A stretch of 64,000 nucleotides of DNA from Alphaproteobacteria bacterium (GTDB lineage Bacteria > Pseudomonadota > Alphaproteobacteria > Caulobacterales > Caulobacteraceae): positions 92,532-156,531 of the forward strand of contig JAHKAM010000034.1 of assembly GCA_018826515.1 (NCBI GenBank), given 5' to 3'. A program made the position numbers and the translations under genes. This document shows positions 50,622 to 60,901 of this stretch, one piece after another (position 1 is the first letter of the stretch; every line of letters begins with the position of its first letter). A model generated the notes under the pieces. It saw nothing but the letters and a program-made list of their open reading frames with translations. It was not told the DNA's origin and made no database searches.

Positions 50622-51740
50622 TCAGACGGCCTTGGGTTTGCGATAGTAGCGTTGGGCGACGAAGGGCATGGCGACGACCTCGGCCGCGGCGGGCTTGCCG
50701 CGCACGATCACCTTCAGATCCGTGCCCAGTTCGGCGAACTGCGGCGGCACATAGCCCATGGCGATGTTGCGGCCCAGCGTCGGCGAAGGGCCGCCCGAGG
50801 TGACGTTGCCAATGACCTTGCCGTCCATGTCGGCGATCTCGGCGCCTTCACGGGCCGGGGCGCCTTCCTTGACGCTGAGGCCGACGCGGACCCGCGACGG
50901 ACCCTCGGTCAGTTCCTTCAGGATGCGGGCGGCGCCGTTGAAGTCAGCGCGCTCCTTGCGCGACTTGGACAGGGCGAAAGTCAGGGCGCCTTCGACCGGC
51001 GAGGTCGTCGCGTCGATGTCGTGGCCGTGCAGCGGCAGGCCGGCTTCCAGCCGCAGGCTGTCGCGGGCGCCCAGACCGATGGGCTTGACGCGGGCGTCCT
51101 CAAGGATGGCGTTCCAGATCCGCTCGGCGTCGGCGTTGGGCACGGAGATTTCGTAGCCGTCCTCGCCGGTGTAGCCCGAGCGGGAGACGAAGCAGTCGAC
51201 CCCGAACAGCACCAGCCGGGCGCAATCCATGAAGCCGAACTCGGCCAGCACCGGCTCATGGGCGGCCATGACCTCGGCGGCCTCGGGCCCCTGGATCGCA
51301 ATCAGCGCCCGGTCGGCCAGCACCGTCAGTTTTGCGTCGCCGGCCAGGTTGGCTTCGAGGAAGGCGAAGTCGGCGTCCTTGTTGCCGGCGTTGACCACGA
51401 CATAGAGGCCGTCATGGTCGGGCCGGCCGGCCATCAGGTCGTCGAGGATCCCGCCCTCGGAGTTCAGCAGCAGGCTGTATTTCTGCCGGCCCGCCTTGAG
51501 GGTCGCATAGTCGCCAGGGACGAAGCGCTCGAACTGGGCTGTGGCGTCCTCGCCGGTGATCTTGCACTGGCCCATGTGCGAGACGTCGAACAGGCCGGCG
51601 TGTTCGCGGGTCCAGCGGTGCTCGGCCAGAACGCCTTCATACTGCACGGGCATGTCATAGCCGCCGAAGCCCACCATACGGGCGCCGAGGGCGCGGTGCG
51701 CGGCGTTCAGCGGTGTGGTCTTGAGGATTTCGTCGGTCAT
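50622..51740 (-). CDS. gcvT: Glycine cleavage system T protein (aminomethyltransferase)
   Basis: The 372-residue protein has the GcvT fold: [39 protein letters not shown], the folate-binding catalytic Asp region with [15 protein letters not shown], and a C-terminal barrel containing [10 protein letters not shown] and [20 protein letters not shown]. It transfers the methylene to tetrahydrofolate and releases ammonia. It is the first gene of the operon, with a tandem glycine riboswitch directly upstream and GAAGG before the ATG. Confidence 0.97.
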   Translation of the reverse strand: MTDEILKTTPLNAAHRALGARMVGFGGYDMPVQYEGVLAEHRWTREHAGLFDVSHMGQCKITGEDATAQFERFVPGDYATLKAGRQKYSLLLNSEGGILDDLMAGRPDHDGLYVVVNAGNKDADFAFLEANLAGDAKLTVLADRALIAIQGPEAAEVMAAHEPVLAEFGFMDCARLVLFGVDCFVSRSGYTGEDGYEISVPNADAERIWNAILEDARVKPIGLGARDSLRLEAGLPLHGHDIDATTSPVEGALTFALSKSRKERADFNGAARILKELTEGPSRVRVGLSVKEGAPAREGAEIADMDGKVIGNVTSGGPSPTLGRNIAMGYVPPQFAELGTDLKVIVRGKPAAAEVVAMPFVAQRYYRKPKAV

Positions 51741-51784
51741 GTCAGGCCTTCAGAGTCGCGTGCCGGGGCGGAAAGCTCCGCCGT

Positions 51785-51985
51785 CCTCGCGCCCCCGCTG
51801 TCCTGAAGCCTGAGAGATTCCGACGCCCGACGCGGATCGGGGGCCTTGCTCCGTCGGCGCGCTCGCAAGAGCGACTTTCCAGCGTCCGTATGTTCTCGCG
51901 GTCCGTTTGCCTGAGCGTTTCCGGGGCGGTTGCGCCTTCGGCTCCGGACCCCCCGAAAGGGCTCCGATCTCTCCCGCGAGAGCGT
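51785..51985 (-). promoter_or_regulatory. Tandem glycine riboswitch upstream of gcvT
   Basis: Read on the minus strand, aptamer 1 (about 51984-51893) has GGGAGAGATCGGAG, GCCGAAGGCGCAA and GGAAACGCTCAGGCAAACGG. Aptamer 2 (about 51882-51792) has CTGGAAAGTCGC, CGCCGACGGAGCAAGG and GGAATCTCTCAGGCTTCAGG. These are the conserved cores of the two-aptamer glycine riboswitch. A GGCGG / CCGCC hairpin at 51767-51782 next to the gcvT leader may be part of the expression platform. Glycine would turn the operon on. Confidence 0.92.
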
Positions 51986-52015
51986 CGCGACCTAGGCCCC
52001 GACTCCGGGGTTGTG

Positions 52016-53029
52016 TCAAGCGGAACGGGCGGCCCAGGCATCAACCGCGTCGATGTGCGCAGCCTTGTCGGCGTCGGGCAGAAAGGAGCCTTCGAAACTG
52101 TTGCGCGCCATCCGGGTCAGCTGCTCCCGGGTAAGCCCCACCGCCTCGGCCAGCCGGCGATAGTTTTCATTCACATAACCGCCAAAATAGGCCGGGTCGT
52201 CCGAGTTCAGGGTCACATGCAGCCCGCGCCGCAGCATCTCCGGCACGGGGTGGTCCTTCAGGTCCTTCACGACGCAGAGCTTCAGGTTCGACAGCGGGCA
52301 GACGGTCAGTGTCATCTGCGACGCCGCCAGCCGCTCGATCAGCGACTCGTCCTCCATCGAGCGGTTGCCGTGATCCATCCGGTCGATGTGCAGCAGGTCC
52401 AGCGCCTCGTGCACATAGGCCGGGGGGCCCTCCTCGCCGGCGTGGGCGCACAGCTTCAGGCCCAGGTCGCGGGCGGCGGCGAAGACGCGGACGAATTTCG
52501 ACGGCGGGTGGCCGACTTCGGACGAGTCCAGACCCACGCCGATGAAGTGGTGGAGATAGGGCTTCGCCATCTCCAGCGTGGCGAAGGCCTCGTCTTCTGA
52601 CAGATGGCGGAGAAAGCTCAGGATCAGGCCCGAGGTGACGCCCAGTTCCGCCTTCGCCCGGTCCATGCCGGCGATCAGTCCCTCGACCACCACGCCGAAG
52701 GGCACGCCCCGGTCCGTGTGGGTCTGGGGGTCGAAGAAGATCTCGGCGTGTCGCACATTGTCCGCCGCCGCCCGTTTGAAATAGGCGAAGGCCAGGTCCT
52801 CGAAATCCCGCCGTGTCAGCAGGACATTGGCCCCGGCGTAATAGATGTCGAGGAAGTCCTGCAGGTTGGAAAAGTCATAGGCCGCGCGAACGGCCTCGAC
52901 ACTGTCGAAGGGAATGGCGACGCCGTTGCGCTGCGCCAGTTCGAACATGAGCTCGGGCTCGAGGCTGCCCTCGATGTGCAGATGCAGCTCTGCCTTGGGC
53001 AGGCCGGCGATATAGGTGTCGAGCGACAT
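52016..53029 (-). CDS. Adenine deaminase (adenosine deaminase superfamily)
   Basis: This 337-residue TIM-barrel has metal ligands in HLHIEGSLEP (HxH), CAHAGEEGPP (His and catalytic Glu), MDHGNRS (His) and LNSDDPAYFGG (Asp). SSEVGHPPSKF replaces the adenosine-deaminase DEAG-type segment, which places it with Aah1-like adenine deaminases. It should convert adenine to hypoxanthine. It lies 33 bp downstream of argS on the same strand and ends just before the riboswitch region. Confidence 0.88.
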   Translation of the reverse strand: MSLDTYIAGLPKAELHLHIEGSLEPELMFELAQRNGVAIPFDSVEAVRAAYDFSNLQDFLDIYYAGANVLLTRRDFEDLAFAYFKRAAADNVRHAEIFFDPQTHTDRGVPFGVVVEGLIAGMDRAKAELGVTSGLILSFLRHLSEDEAFATLEMAKPYLHHFIGVGLDSSEVGHPPSKFVRVFAAARDLGLKLCAHAGEEGPPAYVHEALDLLHIDRMDHGNRSMEDESLIERLAASQMTLTVCPLSNLKLCVVKDLKDHPVPEMLRRGLHVTLNSDDPAYFGGYVNENYRRLAEAVGLTREQLTRMARNSFEGSFLPDADKAAHIDAVDAWAARSA

Positions 53030-53062
53030 GGGACGGCTCCGGAAACAGACCCGCAGTCTAAC

Positions 53063-54865
53063 CTACATCCGTTCCGGCGTGTCGATTCCCAGCAGATCGA
53101 GCGCCGTTTCAAGCTGATCCAGCGCGGCCTTGGACAGCGTCAGGCGTGAGCCTCGCGTCATGTCGTCCGGCGCGATCAGCACCGGGCAGGCGGCGTAGAA
53201 TTTGGAGAAGCTCTGCGCCAGCCGGTAGGCGTGTTCCGCGATGACATGCGGCATCCGCTTGTCATAGGCCTCGGTGACGGCCTGGGAGAAGGCGTCCAGC
53301 GTCAGCGCCAGGTCGCGTTCGGCGGGCTCGGCGATGACGATGGGCGCGGACGCGACGCCCTGGTCGGCCGCCTTGCGCAGCAGGGATTTGATCCGCACCG
53401 CCTGGTACAGCAGATAAGGTCCGGTCTTGCCTTCGAAGCTCATGAAGCGGTCGAGGTCGAAGACGTAGCTGGTGGTCCGGCTGTTCGACAGGTCGGCGAA
53501 TTTCAGCGCCGCCACCGCCACCTTGTGGGCGATGGCCGCGAATTCTCCCTCCGTGAGGTCCTCGCCCAGATGGGCCTCGCGCAGGCGTTCGCGGGCCTTG
53601 TCCACCGCCATGGTGATCAGATCGTGCAGCTTCAGCACCCCGCCCGCGCGGGTCTTGAACGGCTTGCCGTCCGGGCCGTTCATGGTGCCGAATCCAAGGT
53701 GGTCCAGCGACCCGTCTGCGGCGTAACCGGCCAGATAGGCCGCGCGGAACACCTGTTCGAAATGCTCGGCCTGACGTTCATCGACGACGTACAGGATCAG
53801 GTCGGGATCGATGGTCTTGCGTCGGTCGAGGATGGTGGCCAGGTCGGTCGTGCCGTACATGGCCGAGCCTTCCGAGCTGATCACCAGCAGCGGCGGCGGG
53901 CTGGGGGCCTCGATCACCGAGCCGTCGGCCAATTTGCGCTTCCGTGTCTCGCCGGGGCGAGCGACATGCACCACCCGGGCGCCGTCGTCCTCGACCAGCA
54001 GACCCGTCTTCTCGAGATGGGCGATCATCTCGGCCATCACCGGGTCGGCGTCGCTCTCGCCATTCCAGAGATCGAAGGTGACGCCCAGGGCGCCGAACTC
54101 GCGTTCCAGCGCCGTGCGGCTGACAGCGACGAAATGGGCCCACAGGGCGCGATAGCCGGGACGTCCGCCCTGCAGCTCCGCCGTCGCCTTGCGGGCGCGG
54201 TCGCGGAAAGCCGGGTCTTCCTTGGCCTGCGCCGCGGCGGCCGGATAGAGCCGCTCGAGGTCATCCAGCGAGACGGGGCTATCGGGCGGAAACGGCCCGT
54301 CGCCTTCGACGAGGAAGCCGTCGGCCTTGCCCTCATCGCCGACGGCGACGATCAGCAGACCCATCTGGAAGCCCCAGTCGCCGAAATGGGCGTCGCCCCA
54401 GACCGTATCGCCCCGGAAGCGGAAGATGCGCTTCAGGCTCTCGCCGATGATGGAGCTGCGCAGGTGGCCGACGTGCATCGGCTTGGCCACGTTCGGCCCG
54501 GCGAAATCGATCACGACCTTGCGCGGCGTCCCGACGAGCGAGGCGCCGGCATGCTTGGGGTCGCCCGCCACCTCGGCGGCGCGCGCCGACAGCGTGGCGT
54601 CGGCCAGCTTCAGATTGATGAACCCCGGTCCCGCCACCTCGACCGAAGCCAGTCGGGCGTCGTCCATGAGACGCTCCGCGACGCGGGTCGCCAGTTCCCG
54701 CGGATTGGCTTTCAATGCCTTGGCGGCGGCCAGGGCGCCGTTGGACTGGAAGTCGGCCAGGTCGGGACGGTCCGAGGTCGTCACCTTCGCCAGACCCGCG
54801 TCCACGCCTTCGGCGGCGAAGGCGGTCCCGACCGCTTCGCCCAGAACAGTCCTGAGATCGGTCAT
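53063..54865 (-). CDS. argS: Arginyl-tRNA synthetase
   Basis: The 600-residue protein has the N-terminal tRNA-contact domain, the class I HIGH motif as HVGH in [20 protein letters not shown] (about 126-145), the catalytic Rossmann fold, and the DALR C-terminal domain ([25 protein letters not shown]). The KMSKS motif is not obvious; it is lost in many ArgS enzymes. It charges tRNA-Arg, one of which is at 6143-6219. Its start overlaps the stop of the upstream secreted-protein gene by one base. Confidence 0.96.
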   Translation of the reverse strand: MTDLRTVLGEAVGTAFAAEGVDAGLAKVTTSDRPDLADFQSNGALAAAKALKANPRELATRVAERLMDDARLASVEVAGPGFINLKLADATLSARAAEVAGDPKHAGASLVGTPRKVVIDFAGPNVAKPMHVGHLRSSIIGESLKRIFRFRGDTVWGDAHFGDWGFQMGLLIVAVGDEGKADGFLVEGDGPFPPDSPVSLDDLERLYPAAAAQAKEDPAFRDRARKATAELQGGRPGYRALWAHFVAVSRTALEREFGALGVTFDLWNGESDADPVMAEMIAHLEKTGLLVEDDGARVVHVARPGETRKRKLADGSVIEAPSPPPLLVISSEGSAMYGTTDLATILDRRKTIDPDLILYVVDERQAEHFEQVFRAAYLAGYAADGSLDHLGFGTMNGPDGKPFKTRAGGVLKLHDLITMAVDKARERLREAHLGEDLTEGEFAAIAHKVAVAALKFADLSNSRTTSYVFDLDRFMSFEGKTGPYLLYQAVRIKSLLRKAADQGVASAPIVIAEPAERDLALTLDAFSQAVTEAYDKRMPHVIAEHAYRLAQSFSKFYAACPVLIAPDDMTRGSRLTLSKAALDQLETALDLLGIDTPERM

Positions 54866-55563
54866 TACTGCGCCGGCGGCTGGGCGGCGCCGGTCCCGGC
54901 GTTGATGCGGAAGCGGTTGCCGTTGCGGTTAAACTCGGCCATCGCCGGGGTCACCTCGAAGCCGACGAGGACTTCAAAATGGTCGCCGCTGGTGGTCGCC
55001 TCCGCGCGCGGGATGACGATGGTCTGGTCCTGGGTGACCGTCGCGGTGGTTTCACCGTCGAAATTGACCGGCAGGTCGAAATATTCCTTGGCCAGCACCG
55101 CGCGGTTCCGCTCGGTCACGGCAATCCAGTAGCGATAGGTGCGGCCGTCGCCCTGCGCCTGCGGACCGCGGCCCAGGTTGAACTGGACGCGGGTGTGGAC
55201 CGTGATCGGATCGTCCGACTGATAGGAGCAGTCCGAAACCAGTCCGTCGATCTCGCCGGTGAAGCCGACATTGGCCATGGTCACCCGGTCGCCGACCAGT
55301 TCGACGTAGCGGGCGGCGTCATAGAGGATCTTCACATAGGGGCAGGGGCCGGCGGCGGCGCTGCGGCGCAGGGGGGCGATCCGCGGCGGCCGTGGGCGAT
55401 TGTCCTGGGCGCCTTCTTCCTGCTCGCGCTGGCCGGGGCTCTGTCCCGGACGGCTTTGCTGGCCCTGCGGATACTGGGCGCTGGCCGCGGTCGGCAGGAC
55501 CATGGCCGATACGGCGGCGGCGGCGAGGGCCGAGGCCAGGGAAACCTTGAAGACGCGACGCAT
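54865..55563 (-). CDS. Secreted protein of unknown function
   Basis: From the ATG at 55563 (GGAAGA upstream) the protein has 232 residues. A signal peptide ([20 protein letters not shown], cleavage near ASAQ) and a Gln/Pro/Arg-rich linker (about 35-68) precede a compact beta-rich domain with two cysteines ([37 protein letters not shown]). The same arrangement is common before argS in Caulobacterales, but I do not know a function. It is coupled to argS by a one-base overlap and is divergent from ispH. Confidence 0.8.
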   Translation of the reverse strand: MRRVFKVSLASALAAAAVSAMVLPTAASAQYPQGQQSRPGQSPGQREQEEGAQDNRPRPPRIAPLRRSAAAGPCPYVKILYDAARYVELVGDRVTMANVGFTGEIDGLVSDCSYQSDDPITVHTRVQFNLGRGPQAQGDGRTYRYWIAVTERNRAVLAKEYFDLPVNFDGETTATVTQDQTIVIPRAEATTSGDHFEVLVGFEVTPAMAEFNRNGNRFRINAGTGAAQPPAQ

Positions 55564-55712
55564 CGAATATTCTTCCGGAAACGAGGAGGTGCGGCGACAA
55601 CCCGACGCGGGGCGCACGCTCGTTGCTGATAGCGGCTAAACCGAGGCGCGGCAAACCCGCGCGAGCCGGAAACATGGTGGCGAGCCGGGCTTCGAATGAC
55701 TAGGTTCCGCCC

Positions 55713-56684
55713 ATGACCGTCCACGCGCCTGTCCGGCCGCCCGAGAAGCCTCGCCTCATCGTCCGTCTGGCCACCCCCCGCGGGTTCTGCGCCGGGGTTG
55801 ATCGGGCCATACAAATCGTCGAACGGGCGATCGAGAAATTCGGCGCGCCGGTCTATGTGCGTCACGAGATCGTCCACAACCGCCATGTGGTCGAGCGTCT
55901 CAAGGCCATGGGCGCTGTCTTCGTGAAGGAACTGGACGACTGCCCCGATGACCGGCCGGTCGTCTTCTCTGCCCATGGCGTCCCAAAATCGGTGCCGGCG
56001 ACGGCCCGGGCGCGTGAGATGCTTTTCCTCGACGCCACCTGTCCGCTGGTCTCCAAGGTCCATGTGGAGGCGGAGCGCCACCACGCCGCCGGCCGCCACA
56101 TCGTCCTGATCGGCCATGCCGGTCATCCCGAGGTCGTCGGCACCATGGGTCAGCTGCCGCCGGACGCCATCAGCCTGATCGAGACGGTGGAGGACGCCGA
56201 GACCTTCCAGCGCCCCGGCGCCGCCCCGCTGGCCTACGCCACCCAGACGACCCTGTCGGTCGATGACACGGCGGAGATCCTCGCCACGCTGAAGCGCCGC
56301 TTCCCCGAACTGCCCGACCCGCACAAGGAAGATATCTGCTACGCCACGACCAATCGACAGGAAGCGGTCAAGCGGCTGGGTCAGGGCTGCGACCTGGTGC
56401 TGGTGGTCGGGTCGAAGAACTCGTCGAACTCGGTGCGGCTGGTCGAGGTGGCGCTGCGCGCCGGAGCGGCCGACGCCCGGCTGGTGGACGACGCCTCCCA
56501 GGTCGACTGGTCCTGGATGGACGGAGTCTCGACACTGGGGATCACCGCCGGCGCCTCTGCCCCGGAGCGGCTTATCGAGGAACTGGTCGACGCCGTCCGG
56601 GCCCGCTTCGACGCCGAGGTCACCGAAGATGCAGGCGAGCGTGAGACGGTCACCTTCAAACTGCCTCGAGTGCTCACGGCCTGA
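55713..56684 (+). CDS. ispH: 4-hydroxy-3-methylbut-2-enyl diphosphate reductase
   Basis: The 323-residue protein has the three cluster-binding cysteines in [14 protein letters not shown] (about 26-39), [10 protein letters not shown] and [14 protein letters not shown], plus the conserved [11 protein letters not shown] and [15 protein letters not shown]. It is a [4Fe-4S] enzyme making IPP and DMAPP in the last MEP step, complementing dxs and ispA at 40-43 kb. It stands alone and is divergent from the secreted-protein/argS pair. Confidence 0.97.
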   Translation: MTVHAPVRPPEKPRLIVRLATPRGFCAGVDRAIQIVERAIEKFGAPVYVRHEIVHNRHVVERLKAMGAVFVKELDDCPDDRPVVFSAHGVPKSVPATARAREMLFLDATCPLVSKVHVEAERHHAAGRHIVLIGHAGHPEVVGTMGQLPPDAISLIETVEDAETFQRPGAAPLAYATQTTLSVDDTAEILATLKRRFPELPDPHKEDICYATTNRQEAVKRLGQGCDLVLVVGSKNSSNSVRLVEVALRAGAADARLVDDASQVDWSWMDGVSTLGITAGASAPERLIEELVDAVRARFDAEVTEDAGERETVTFKLPRVLTA

Positions 56685-56762
56685 ACACGACGTCGTCGCC
56701 CTTGCGCCGACGATGGCTTTGTCCTTGGCTGGGTCATGCGGATTTTTGTCAGAAGGACCGTC

Positions 56763-57674
56763 ATGCGTCGGAACCAGAGTCTCGGCCTCGCCATGGCGGC
56801 CCTCGGGCTGACGCTGTCCGCCTGCGGGCAGGCCTCGGAGCCGCCGGTTCCTCCGGTCGAGCCTGTCGTGCCGACGGAGGACGCCGCCCCCGTGACGGCC
56901 ACCTTCGTCTGCGACAGCGGCCTGACCGTCGCCGTGGCCTATCCGGACGCCCAGTCGGCCCAGGTCACCTGGCGCGATCGCACCTTCGCCCTGCGCGCCG
57001 CCCCGGCCGCCTCCGGCGCGCGCTACGCCGACGCCGAGATTGAATGGCGCTCGCTGACCCGGGACGGCATGGAGCACGCAACGCTCAGCCGTCTGGTGGC
57101 GGAAGACGTCCCGGTCGTGCTGGAGCAATGCAGCCGCCCGGCGCCCGCCGCCCCCGTCATCGCGCCGGCGCCGGATGCGACCCCGGCCCCCGCTGCGGAC
57201 GGCGCGCCGCCCCCCTGCCGGGGGCCGCAGCTCAAGCTGTCCGCTGACGGCGGCGACGCTGGCGCCGGCAATCGGGTCTCCATTCTCGGCGTGCAGAACC
57301 TCGGCGCCCAGGCCTGCAGCCTGACGGGCTATCCGGCGGTGGTCGTTCAGGACCGCCAGGGCCGGGACCTGACGGTCATCCGCGCCGAGCAGACCCCGGG
57401 CAGCTATTTCCGACAGGGGCAGACGCCGACGCCGGTGCGACTGGAACCGCAGGGCAAGGCCTTCTTCGACATCGCCTGGAACGTCGTGCCGAACGAGACC
57501 GAGGGCCAGCGCACCTGCCCCTCGGTCGCCCGGATCCGGATGACGCCGCCCGGCGATACCTCGCCGGTGTCCCTCGACCAGACCTTCAGTCCTTGCGGCG
57601 GACGCATCCGGGTCAGCCCGTTCCGCCCGGTGGCCGAGCCGACTCCGGAACCGGTCCCAGCCGCCGAGACTTAG
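56763..57674 (+). CDS. Lipoprotein with MliC-like and DUF4232-like domains
   Basis: From the ATG at 56763 the protein has 303 residues. A lipobox (ALGLTLSAC, Cys near 22) is followed by an MliC-type domain (about 45-110: FVCDSGLTVAVAY, YADAEIEWRSLTRDG), the C-type lysozyme inhibitor fold. After a Pro/Ala linker comes a DUF4232-type domain (about 135-285) with NLGAQACSLTGYPAVVVQDRQG. It is probably anchored in the outer membrane. Lysozyme inhibition is plausible but unproven. The Asp/Glu-rich loop of true MliC cannot be checked by eye. Confidence 0.82.
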   Translation: MRRNQSLGLAMAALGLTLSACGQASEPPVPPVEPVVPTEDAAPVTATFVCDSGLTVAVAYPDAQSAQVTWRDRTFALRAAPAASGARYADAEIEWRSLTRDGMEHATLSRLVAEDVPVVLEQCSRPAPAAPVIAPAPDATPAPAADGAPPPCRGPQLKLSADGGDAGAGNRVSILGVQNLGAQACSLTGYPAVVVQDRQGRDLTVIRAEQTPGSYFRQGQTPTPVRLEPQGKAFFDIAWNVVPNETEGQRTCPSVARIRMTPPGDTSPVSLDQTFSPCGGRIRVSPFRPVAEPTPEPVPAAET

Positions 57675-57720
57675 GTCCGGGGGGTTCAAACGCGGCCGGA
57701 AACGGCGTAGCGGAGCGCGC

Positions 57721-58911
57721 ATGACAGCCAGTTTCCATGACCGCGTCCGCGCGGAACTCGCCGATATCGACGCCCAGGGGCTGACCAAGCCCGAACGGGT
57801 CATCGCCTCCCGACAAGGACCCGTGATCAAGGTCGGCGGGCGCGACGTGCTGAATTTCTGCGCCAACAACTACCTTGGCCTCGCCGGCGACGAGCGGGTG
57901 ACGCAGGCGGGGATCGCCGCGCAGCAGAAATGGGGCGCCGGCACCGCCTCGGTGCGCTTCATCTGCGGCACGCTGGAGATCCACAAGGAACTGGAACGGT
58001 CGGTCGCCGACTATCTCGGCTTCGAGGACTCGATCCTGTTCGCCGCCGCCTTCGACGCCAACGGCGGCCTGTTCGAGCCCCTGTTCGGGGCCGAGGACGC
58101 CATCGTCTCCGACAGCCTGAACCACGCCTCGATCATCGACGGCGTCCGGCTGTGCAAGGCGAAGCGCTACCGTTTCGCCAACTCCGACATGGACGATCTG
58201 GAAGCCCAGCTGAAACAGGCCCGGGCCGACGGCGCGCGCGAGATCGTCATCGCCACCGACGGCGTGTTCTCGATGGACGGCTATATCGCGAAGCTGAAGG
58301 ACATCCGGGCCCTGGCCGACAAATACTCGGCCCTGATCATGGTCGACGACTGCCACGCCACCGGCTTCCTCGGTCCGCAGGGGCGCGGCTCCTACGCCCA
58401 CCACGGGGTCGAGATCGACTTCCTGACCGGCACCTTCGGCAAGGCGCTGGGCGGGGCCATGGGCGGCTTCATCTGCGCGACGTCCGAGGTGGTGTCCCTG
58501 CTGAAGCAGCGGGCGCGCCCCTATCTGTTCTCCAACGCCCTGGCCCCCGCGATCTGCGGGTCGAGCATTGAGGCCATCCGCATCGCCGGCGGCGACGAGG
58601 GCGACGCCCTGCGCACGCAGCTGTTCGCCAACGCGGCCCGCTATCGCGCCGCCATGACCGAGGCCGGCTTCACCCTGCTGCCGGGCGAGCATCCGATCAT
58701 CCCGGTGATGCTGGGCGACGCGAAACTGGCCCAGGACTTCGCCGCCCGGGCGCTCGAGCTGGGCGTCTATGTCATCGGCTTCAGCTTCCCGGTGGTGCCG
58801 CGCGGCCAGGCCCGCATCCGCACCCAGATGTCGGCGGCGCACACCTTCGAACAGATTGATCAGACGGTCGCGGCGTTCACGACGGCCGGACGCGAATTGG
58901 GAGTTATCTGA
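57721..58911 (+). CDS. kbl: Glycine C-acetyltransferase (2-amino-3-ketobutyrate CoA ligase)
   Basis: The 396-residue PLP enzyme is of the alpha-oxoamine synthase type: NFCANNYLGLAGDERV, GTASVRFICGTLEIHKELE, MVDDCHATGFLGPQGRGS and the PLP lysine in TFGKALGGAMGGF (about 235-247). It cleaves 2-amino-3-ketobutyrate to glycine and acetyl-CoA. It is followed directly by tdh (TGAATG), and the pair forms the threonine-degradation operon. Confidence 0.97.
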   Translation: MTASFHDRVRAELADIDAQGLTKPERVIASRQGPVIKVGGRDVLNFCANNYLGLAGDERVTQAGIAAQQKWGAGTASVRFICGTLEIHKELERSVADYLGFEDSILFAAAFDANGGLFEPLFGAEDAIVSDSLNHASIIDGVRLCKAKRYRFANSDMDDLEAQLKQARADGAREIVIATDGVFSMDGYIAKLKDIRALADKYSALIMVDDCHATGFLGPQGRGSYAHHGVEIDFLTGTFGKALGGAMGGFICATSEVVSLLKQRARPYLFSNALAPAICGSSIEAIRIAGGDEGDALRTQLFANAARYRAAMTEAGFTLLPGEHPIIPVMLGDAKLAQDFAARALELGVYVIGFSFPVVPRGQARIRTQMSAAHTFEQIDQTVAAFTTAGRELGVI

Positions 58912-59964
58912 ATGTCCGACACCATGAAGGCCCTGGCCAAGACCAAGCCCGGCGTCGGCCTCGAGTTGATCGACGCGCCCATTCCCGTCGCCGGCGACGA
59001 GGATGTGCTGATCCGGGTGCATCGCACCGCCGTCTGCGGCACGGACATCCACATCTGGAACTGGGACGAGTGGTCCCAGAAGAACGTCCCGGTGCCCATG
59101 ATCACCGGCCACGAATTCTCGGGCGAGATCGTCGCCATCGGCAAGGACGTCGATCGCCGTCTCAGGATCGGCCAGCGCGTCTCGGCCGAGGGGCACGTCA
59201 TCGATCTGAACTCGGAAGCCGCCCGCGCCGGTCATTTCCACCTCGACCCCGACACCCGCGGCATCGGCGTCAACCGTCAGGGCGCCTTCGCCGAGTTTGT
59301 CGTGGCGCCGGCCTTCAACGTGATCGAGCTGCCCGATGACGTGCCGTATGAGATCGGCTCGATCCTCGATCCGTTCGGCAACGCCGTGCACACGGCCCAG
59401 CAGTTCGACCTGCTGGGCGAGGATGTGCTGGTCACAGGGGCCGGCCCGATCGGCATGATGGCCGCCGCCGTCGCCCGACACGCCGGCGCCCGCACCGTGG
59501 TTCTGACGGACATCAACGATTTCCGCCTCGAGCTGGCCCAGAAGGTGGCGCCGGGCGTGCGCACCGTGAACACCACGAAGGAAGATCTGCACGACGTCAT
59601 CCACGAGCTGGGCATGAAGGTCGGCTTCGATGTGGCGCTGGAGATGTCGGGTTCGCCGATCGCGTTCAAACAGTGCGTCGACACCCTGATCATGGGCGGC
59701 GGCATGGCCATGCTGGGCATCCCGTCGAAGCCGATGGAGACCGACTGGGGCGCCATCATCCTCAAGGCCCTGACCATCAAGGGCGTCTACGGCCGCGAGA
59801 TGTTCACCACCTGGCGCAAGATGCTGGGCCTGCTCAAGGCCGGTCTGGACCTCCAGCCGCTGATCACCCACCAGATGGGCTATGAGCGGTTCGAGGAGGG
59901 CTTCGAGGCCATGCGTTCAGGCCAGTCGGGCAAGGTCGTGCTCAACTGGGACAAGGCGGCCTGA
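58912..59964 (+). CDS. tdh: L-threonine 3-dehydrogenase
   Basis: This 350-residue zinc-dependent MDR dehydrogenase has the catalytic zinc Cys and His in VCGTDIHIWNWDEWS, GHEFSGEIVAIGKDVD with the zinc-binding His/Glu, and the NAD-binding VTGAGPIGMMAAAVARHAG (about 182-200). It oxidises threonine to 2-amino-3-ketobutyrate for Kbl. The structural-zinc region is short or absent: a histidine-rich insert replaces the usual four cysteines around residues 95-115. Confidence 0.95.
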   Translation: MSDTMKALAKTKPGVGLELIDAPIPVAGDEDVLIRVHRTAVCGTDIHIWNWDEWSQKNVPVPMITGHEFSGEIVAIGKDVDRRLRIGQRVSAEGHVIDLNSEAARAGHFHLDPDTRGIGVNRQGAFAEFVVAPAFNVIELPDDVPYEIGSILDPFGNAVHTAQQFDLLGEDVLVTGAGPIGMMAAAVARHAGARTVVLTDINDFRLELAQKVAPGVRTVNTTKEDLHDVIHELGMKVGFDVALEMSGSPIAFKQCVDTLIMGGGMAMLGIPSKPMETDWGAIILKALTIKGVYGREMFTTWRKMLGLLKAGLDLQPLITHQMGYERFEEGFEAMRSGQSGKVVLNWDKAA

Positions 59965-59977
59965 AGGCAGCGCCGGC

Positions 59978-60430
59978 GTGGCCGCCCGTCCGATCGTGAT
60001 GTTTCTGGAGGGCGAGGGCCCGGACGCCCGCGGGCGCACGATCTTCGACGTCCTGTCCATGAACGACGTCGCGCTTGAGCGGACGCACGACTTCATCCAG
60101 TGGCTGTTTCCGTTGCCGGAACCATCGGCGGCCGTACCGGATTCCCCGGTTCTGACGCCGGACGACATCCAGGCCATTCGCGTATCCGAACTGGCGCCGA
60201 TGGCGATGGGCGCAGCGACCGACCGCATGGCCGCCTTCTACCAGACGACCCACGACTGGTTGACGCCCAACGATCACAATCACCGGCGCATCACCCGGAT
60301 CATCCGTTCGCTGCGGCTGCTGGTCGGCGACGCCGAGGCTGACGCCTTTCAGGCCATGATCGTCGCACGGGTCGAGGCGACGCGGGCGCCGGTCAGCGCC
60401 CGCAGCCGCGGCTACTGGGCGACGGCCTGA
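59978..60430 (+). CDS. Opioid growth factor receptor-like (OGFr_N) domain protein
   Basis: From GTG 59978 the protein has 150 residues, nearly all an OGFr_N-type domain: FLEGEGPDARGRTIFDVL, LERTHDFIQWLFPLPEPSA, MAAFYQTTHDWLTPNDHNH and ITRIIRSLRLLVG. Stand-alone proteins of this kind are scattered through bacteria and have no known function. ATG 59999 is a possible later start. It is 14 bases after tdh, perhaps cotranscribed, and its 3' end overlaps the convergent membrane protein gene by 19 bases. Confidence 0.85.
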   Translation: MAARPIVMFLEGEGPDARGRTIFDVLSMNDVALERTHDFIQWLFPLPEPSAAVPDSPVLTPDDIQAIRVSELAPMAMGAATDRMAAFYQTTHDWLTPNDHNHRRITRIIRSLRLLVGDAEADAFQAMIVARVEATRAPVSARSRGYWATA

Positions 60431-60810
60431 TCTTCCCTGGCCATCGTGGCCTTGAAGACGATGACGACGAATAGGGCCATCGACGCCACCAGCATGATCT
60501 CCGAGGCGATCATCGCCGGCAGGAACAACGGCCGCTGCAGCAGCATCAGGGTCAGGGACGGCATCAGGATCAGGAAGCCGAGGACCGACAGGACGAAATG
60601 CGTCATCGGCAACCAGCCCCGGCCGGCGGCGGGGAAGGCCCGGTAAAAGAGGCCGAACAGCATCATCGAGGCGAAGCCGAGCAGGTTGATATGGGCGTGG
60701 ACCGGCCTCAGGACGAAGTCCTGGTTGGCGCCCATCCAGACGCCGAGCGCCATCCCGACCAGCGCTGACAGCACGCCGAGGCGCAAGAAATTGTTCGATA
60801 CCGCGTTCAT
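60412..60810 (-). CDS. Small haem-copper oxidase subunit I-like membrane protein
   Basis: This 132-residue protein has four transmembrane helices. PVHAHINLLGFASMMLFGLFYR (about 37-58) resembles the helix of cytochrome oxidase/NorB subunit I that contains HAHLN-LG. Full subunit I has 12 helices, so this is a mini-paralogue, of a type annotated in many proteobacteria, that can at most bind haem with one or two histidines. Its role is unknown. No oxidase genes are adjacent. Confidence 0.75.
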   Translation of the reverse strand: MNAVSNNFLRLGVLSALVGMALGVWMGANQDFVLRPVHAHINLLGFASMMLFGLFYRAFPAAGRGWLPMTHFVLSVLGFLILMPSLTLMLLQRPLFLPAMIASEIMLVASMALFVVIVFKATMAREDQAVAQ

Positions 60811-60901
60811 GAATCCCTCCGGCGAAGGACGGTCGTAAACCGTCGTTCTCTGCGGGAATCAAGTTACATCCTCTTCAGTTCCGCGGCGCCATCCGGGCGG
60901 A

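Noticed and set aside
53063..54865. Defective argS because KMSKS is missing
   Set aside because: Many functional arginyl-tRNA synthetases lack a canonical KMSKS; length, HVGH motif and C-terminal domain are intact.
57613..59871. 752-codon open frame antisense to kbl and tdh
   Set aside because: Mirror-frame composition; both sense genes carry intact catalytic motifs.
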